A stretch of 64,000 nucleotides of DNA from Methanarcanum sp963640855. Lineage in GTDB: Archaea > Thermoplasmatota > Thermoplasmata > Methanomassiliicoccales > Methanomethylophilaceae. Numbering within the stretch: position 1 is the first letter of the stretch; each line of letters begins with the position of its first letter. Below are positions 60,007 through 64,000 of this stretch, one piece after another. The notes beneath the pieces are model-generated. The model was not told where the DNA came from and did no database searches. It saw only the letters and a program-made list of their open reading frames with translations. The position numbers and the translations under genes are program-made. The DNA is taken from positions 62,001 to 126,000 of the forward strand of contig CAVIAJ010000001.1 in assembly GCA_963640855.1 (NCBI GenBank). Direction: 5' to 3'.

Positions 60007-61125
60007 TTACATCAGGGCGAGATTCTCGCTCCTGATGACATCATCGTAGGATTTGTGTCCCAATACCGATTCGATCCTGTCGGAACGGATTCCGCGTATT
60101 CTGAAGATGTCTTCGGAATCGTAATCCGGAATGCCTTTGGCAATCAGCTTACCGAAACATTCGATGTTTACGACATCTCCTCTTTCGAATCTGCCGATTA
60201 CATCTCTTACGCCGACGGCAAGAAGACTTACGTTGCCTTTGGAAAGTTTCTCTGCCGCACCGCTGTCGATAATGAGAGTACCTTTCGCATGAGCTTCTCT
60301 GATCCAACGGGATTTCTTCTTCTCTTTCTCGCCTGCGACGAATATTGTTCCTACGTCGTCTCCGGAAACGGCTCTTACAATTGCATTTTCTTCTTTTCCG
60401 GATGCTATAATCATATTACATCCGGCTTCCCCGCAGATTTCGGCCGCTTTGAGTTTGGTTCTCATACCGCCTGTTCCCGTTTTCGAGAGAGTGTCACCAG
60501 CCATATGTTTGACTTCTTCGACATTCTCCACAATCGGAACAATCTTCGCATCGGGGTGAAGCGTGGGATTTTTATCGTATAATCCCGCAACATCCGAGAG
60601 GATTATGAGTAAATCCGCATCCATTTTACTGCAGACGTATGCAGATAACGTATCGTTGTCGCCGAATACCGCATCGATTTCTCTGATGCAGACAACATCG
60701 TTTTCGTTAATGATCGGAACGACATTGTATTCCAACAGCGTCTGAATTGCATTTCTGAGGTTCAGGTATTTTTCACGGTCTGAGTAGAAATCGTATGTGA
60801 GTAAAATCTGCGAAACCAATATGCCGTATTTCTGGAAACTGTCGTTCCATTTCTGCATGAGAATTCCCTGTCCGACGGATGCCGCAGCCTGTCTTATGGG
60901 GACTTCTTTCGGCTTGGGTTTCGCTTTCATGGCGGCAAGACCCACACCTATCGCACCTGACGAAACGATCAGTACATTCTTTCCCCGATCTCTGAGTTCT
61001 TTGACCTGTTTCGCAACGGAGTCCATAAATCCGTCGAATACATCGGTTCCTCCGCCGGTGATGGAAGATGTTCCTACTTTTATGACAATGGTACCTACAT
61101 CGCCGAGAATTTCGGAACGGTTCAC
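60007..61125 (-). CDS. proB: Glutamate 5-kinase
   Basis: A 372-residue amino-acid kinase with IVIKVGTSSITGG, the IVSSGAIGVGLAAM segment, NENDVV, FGDNDTLSAYV, GTGGMRTKLKAA, and a C-terminal PUA domain (from about 285: GTLIIDSGAAEKLSKGNVSLLAVGV). It makes glutamyl phosphate for proline. ATGA overlap with proA upstream, so a two-gene operon. Bacterial-type enzymes, not the ornithine cyclodeaminase route. Confidence 0.95.
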   Translation of the reverse strand: MNRSEILGDVGTIVIKVGTSSITGGGTDVFDGFMDSVAKQVKELRDRGKNVLIVSSGAIGVGLAAMKAKPKPKEVPIRQAAASVGQGILMQKWNDSFQKYGILVSQILLTYDFYSDREKYLNLRNAIQTLLEYNVVPIINENDVVCIREIDAVFGDNDTLSAYVCSKMDADLLIILSDVAGLYDKNPTLHPDAKIVPIVENVEEVKHMAGDTLSKTGTGGMRTKLKAAEICGEAGCNMIIASGKEENAIVRAVSGDDVGTIFVAGEKEKKKSRWIREAHAKGTLIIDSGAAEKLSKGNVSLLAVGVRDVIGRFERGDVVNIECFGKLIAKGIPDYDSEDIFRIRGIRSDRIESVLGHKSYDDVIRSENLALM

Positions 61126-62435
61126 AGTATCAGCTCCATGTCGATGTCTTTATGTGTGAATTTCTTCGCATTTTTTCCGACGTAATCCTTCACAACCTGT
61201 CCGTTTCCGATGAGGACATATTTGTAAATCATCAGCCCTTCCATTCCCACAGGCCCTCTTGAGTGTATTTTGTTGGTGCTGATTCCGACTTCGGCCCCCT
61301 TTCCGAATCTGAATCCGTCCGCAAATCTTGTGGAAACGTTGACGAAGACGTCTGCAGAGTCCACATATCTTATGAATTCGGCTGTGCTGCCGGAGTTTTC
61401 TGATATTATTGCATCCGTGTGATGGGAACCGTGTCCGTTGATGAATTTTATCGCTTCGTCTAAGCCGTTTACGGTTTTCACGGAAACGATGTAATCGCCG
61501 TATTCAGCGTCCCAGTCTTCATCAGATGCTCTGACCGAATGTTCCATGAATTTTTCCGAATCCGGATCCGCTCTGATTTCAACACTGTTTTCCGAGAAGA
61601 TTTTATCCATCTTCGGAAGGAATTCTTCTGCGATTTCCCTGTCGACCAATACCGTTTCGACCGCATTGCATACAGCGGGATACTGAACTTTGGAATCCAG
61701 TGTAACTTTCAGTGCTTTATCAATATCCGCATACCTGTCTACGAAGATATGGCAGATTCCCGCGGCATGTCCGAGTACCGGAATTTTTGTATTCTCTTTA
61801 ATGTATCTGATGAATGAATTCGATCCTCTGGGTATGAGGAGATCGATGTACTTATCCATAGAAAGGATTGTGTTTACATCCTCTCTCTTTTCCATGAGAA
61901 TGAAAACGCCTTCGGGGATTCCCGCAGAGTATGCCGCCTCTGTGAGAATATCGAAAAGCATTCTGTTCGATGAAGATGCTTCTCTGCCTCCTTTGAATAC
62001 CACCGCATTACCCGATTTCAGGCAGAGCGACATAATCTGAGGAACTACGTCGGGACGTGATTCGAATATCGTTCCGATTACGCCTATCGGACATGAAATC
62101 TGATAAAGTGTAAGATTTTCATCGAGTTCTTTCGTCGAAAGAGTCTTTCCTATCGGATTGGGTAACGAAATAACATCTCTCAGGCCTGCAATCATATCGG
62201 AAATCTTCTGATCGTCGATTTTCAGCCTTTTGAGCATAGGAGTTGACAATTCACCTGATTCCACCGCTTTTTCGGCTTCTTTTACGTCCTCCGCATTCGC
62301 AGAGAGGATCGAAGATCTGTTTTTATCCAACGAATCGGCCATTGCCTCAAGCGCCCTGTTTCTGATTTCCGTTGAGGTTGCCGAGAGAATTATTGATGCA
62401 TCCTTGGCTCTGATTACTTCCGATTCGATACCCAT
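61122..62435 (-). CDS. proA: Gamma-glutamyl phosphate reductase
   Basis: A 437-residue aldehyde-dehydrogenase-fold enzyme that reduces glutamyl phosphate with NADPH. SKVQYPAVCNAVETVLVD has the active Cys, IGVIGTIFESRPDVVPQI the cofactor region, and GSHHTDAIISENS and FRFGKGAEVGISTNKIHSRGPVGMEGL the end motifs. First gene of the pair with proB. Confidence 0.96.
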   Translation of the reverse strand: MGIESEVIRAKDASIILSATSTEIRNRALEAMADSLDKNRSSILSANAEDVKEAEKAVESGELSTPMLKRLKIDDQKISDMIAGLRDVISLPNPIGKTLSTKELDENLTLYQISCPIGVIGTIFESRPDVVPQIMSLCLKSGNAVVFKGGREASSSNRMLFDILTEAAYSAGIPEGVFILMEKREDVNTILSMDKYIDLLIPRGSNSFIRYIKENTKIPVLGHAAGICHIFVDRYADIDKALKVTLDSKVQYPAVCNAVETVLVDREIAEEFLPKMDKIFSENSVEIRADPDSEKFMEHSVRASDEDWDAEYGDYIVSVKTVNGLDEAIKFINGHGSHHTDAIISENSGSTAEFIRYVDSADVFVNVSTRFADGFRFGKGAEVGISTNKIHSRGPVGMEGLMIYKYVLIGNGQVVKDYVGKNAKKFTHKDIDMELIL

Positions 62436-62662
62436 CGACGTTCACCGTCAGTCACGATAATGCGAATCCTTACTTATGAATATCTTTATTCCCGTGTGTC
62501 TCCGGATGTTATGAAGATCGGTTATTCATAAAAATTAACAATAGTTAATACCGTCCGAAACCCTCCCGAGGCAATATATGAACCCATCGGAGGCATTAAT
62601 AAACCCCGTTGCCGAAGAGAGGGGTACATACGATTTTATATCAAGGGTCATTTCACGCTTTT

Positions 62663-64000
62663 ATGGGTACAAACCAGTACTTCATTGGTCGTCAGAATGA
62701 CTATGAGTCTTCTGCTAGAAGCTATCCCCGCAAATTCCCTCTTGCGGTGGCGAAGGCTAAGGGTGCGGTTGTTGAAGATGTCGAAGGAAAACGTTACATC
62801 GATTTCCTTAACGGTGCGGGTACGCACGCTCTCGGACACAATGACGATGAGGTCAACAAAGCAATGATCGATCTCATCAATTCGGGAGCATCCATGCATA
62901 TGCTGGATATTCCTACGCCGGTCAGAGACAGGTTCGTAGAGGACCTTCTGACGATAATACCCAAGGAACTCGCCGAAAGGGCGAAGATTCAGTTCTGTTC
63001 ACCTTCCGGTACGGATGCCGTCGAAGCTGCAATCAAACTATGCAAGACAGCTACCGGAAGAGGAAATATTATCGCATTTTCCGGAGGATATCACGGCATG
63101 GGGCACGGTTCCATGGCACTTACCGGAAACTGTCACGCGAAAGAAAAAGTTGCGAACATTATGCCCGGGGTGCAGTTCATGCCTTACCCGTATTCTTACC
63201 GCTGTCCCATGGGACTCGGAGGAGAAGCGGGAACAAAAGCATGCATCGCATATCTCGAGCGTTTCCTGAAAGATCCCGAAAGCGGTATGGTAAAACCCGC
63301 AGCGGTTATTTTGGAAGCAATTCAGGGCGAAGGCGGAGTCATTCCCGCACCTGTGGAGTTTTTACAGGCAGTCCGCAGGATTACGAAAGAACTCGGAATT
63401 CCTATGATCTGCGATGAAATTCAGTGCGGATTGGGACGTTCCGGAAAGATATTCGCATTCGAACACGCGGGAATCGTTCCCGATGTTATTCTCATCTCCA
63501 AAGCAATCGGCGGCGGTCAGCCTCTTGCATTGGTTGTTTACGATAAAGATCTCGATGTATGGGGTCCCGGAGCACACGCAGGTACATTCCGCGGAAATCA
63601 GTTGGCATTCGCTGCGGGTGATGTTGTAATCAACAGACTCAAAGAACCTGGATTTTTGGATGAAGTTACACGTAAAGGAGAAATCATCAGATCCCGTCTT
63701 CTGAAACTCAAAGATGAAGTTTCTATTATCGGCGATGTCCGCGGAAAGGGGCTGATGTTGGGAATTGAGTTTATCAATCCCGACGGTCCGAAAGATTTCA
63801 TGGGTGTGCCAGAACCCAGTGGCGAAGTTGCGATTAAAGTTCAGCATACCTGTTTCGATATGGGTCTGATAATGGAGAAAGGCGGACGTAACGGTTCCGT
63901 CATGAGGTGTCTGTGCGCACTCACAATCACGGACGATGAAATCGACAGTGCGCTCACGATATTCGAGAACGCTGTTAAAGAGGTCGAGAAGGATGTCCGC
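62663..64000 (+). CDS. Class III aminotransferase (diaminobutyrate-type), partial at window end
   Basis: At least 446 codons, still open at the window edge. NDYESSARSYPRKFPLAVAKAKG, GVILEAIQ-type GEGGVIPAP, MICDEIQCGLGRSGKIFAFE and ISKAIGGGQPLA with the PLP lysine indicate a diaminobutyrate-2-oxoglutarate transaminase-like enzyme (also similar to EctB and Dat). It would make L-2,4-diaminobutyrate or act on another omega-amine; partner genes are outside the window. TTTTATATC (62634-62642) about 25 bp upstream implies a leaderless ATG 62663. Confidence 0.85.
   Translation, partial: MGTNQYFIGRQNDYESSARSYPRKFPLAVAKAKGAVVEDVEGKRYIDFLNGAGTHALGHNDDEVNKAMIDLINSGASMHMLDIPTPVRDRFVEDLLTIIPKELAERAKIQFCSPSGTDAVEAAIKLCKTATGRGNIIAFSGGYHGMGHGSMALTGNCHAKEKVANIMPGVQFMPYPYSYRCPMGLGGEAGTKACIAYLERFLKDPESGMVKPAAVILEAIQGEGGVIPAPVEFLQAVRRITKELGIPMICDEIQCGLGRSGKIFAFEHAGIVPDVILISKAIGGGQPLALVVYDKDLDVWGPGAHAGTFRGNQLAFAAGDVVINRLKEPGFLDEVTRKGEIIRSRLLKLKDEVSIIGDVRGKGLMLGIEFINPDGPKDFMGVPEPSGEVAIKVQHTCFDMGLIMEKGGRNGSVMRCLCALTITDDEIDSALTIFENAVKEVEKDVR

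Noticed and set aside
1..64000. CRISPR arrays or insertion sequences
   Set aside because: No regularly spaced repeats, no transposase and no cas genes were seen.

Overview
This 64-kb window reads as a gene-dense archaeal chromosome segment, most likely a Thermoplasmatota methanogen of the Methanomassiliicoccales type. The archaeal assignment is firm: SRP54, TrmY, replication factor C large subunit, Taw1, KEOPS Cgi121, archaeal AspRS, GHMP-type shikimate kinase, dehydroquinate synthase II, the HMG-CoA synthase/thiolase/DUF35 trio, and TATA boxes about 25 bp upstream of (often leaderless) starts. The order-level call is inference, from methanogen-associated families (DUF1638, DUF5714, C_GCAxxG_C_C) and from amber stop codons being rare (3 of about 75 genes), as expected in pyrrolysine-decoding lineages. 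No methanogenesis or pyl gene lies in the window.

Layout. 0-5.5 kb: peroxiredoxin, then a tightly overlapped leftward operon srp54-trmY-Zn ribbon-coaD/XTPase-ETF-like, and a coiled-coil protein. 5.6-13.3 kb: purB, tRNA-Ala(CGC), dus, an amino-acid symporter with a structured leader, and htpG that seems to start at ACG. 13.3-18.3 kb: a nitrilase-fold protein lacking its catalytic Cys, a zinc-ribbon protein, rfcL, taw1. 18.4-27.1 kb: almost the whole aromatic pathway, with eight leftward genes (two aroA' paralogues, tyrA, aroB', aroDE, aroK, aroA, aroC) and a facing ACT-less prephenate dehydratase. 27.2-34.8 kb: small redox, regulatory and hypothetical genes, sfsA, crcB, an HprK-like kinase and trmO. 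34.9-42.5 kb: aspS, a YgiQ radical SAM protein, a pyridoxal kinase-GNAT fusion, DUF1893 and MFS. 42.6-45.1 kb: an AT-rich accessory stretch with a frameshifted methyltransferase, an HTH protein, a degenerate RNase III-like gene and twin 21-bp palindromes, next to tRNA-Pro(CGG). 45.2-52 kb: aconitase and a regulator-HMGS-thiolase-DUF35 operon starting the mevalonate route. 52-64 kb: cgi121, MATE, metG, a PHP protein, a decayed Fic/Doc gene, tRNA-Pro(GGG), ArsR-DUF5714, proBA and a partial class III aminotransferase.

The genes co-operate most clearly in aromatic amino-acid synthesis (from the ADH synthase step to chorismate, prephenate, Tyr and Phe precursors), in HMG-CoA formation for isoprenoid lipids, in tRNA maturation (TrmY, Taw1, TrmO, Dus, Cgi121) and in proline synthesis. 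The most unusual direct observation is that aroB' ends in TAG immediately followed, in the same frame, by the ATG of aroDE, so amber read-through would fuse them. Others are the ACG start of htpG, the Cys-less nitrilase homologue, a compact AroD domain, a candidate structured RNA upstream of srp54, and several perfect palindromes in promoter regions. No CRISPR array, complete mobile element or replication origin was found.
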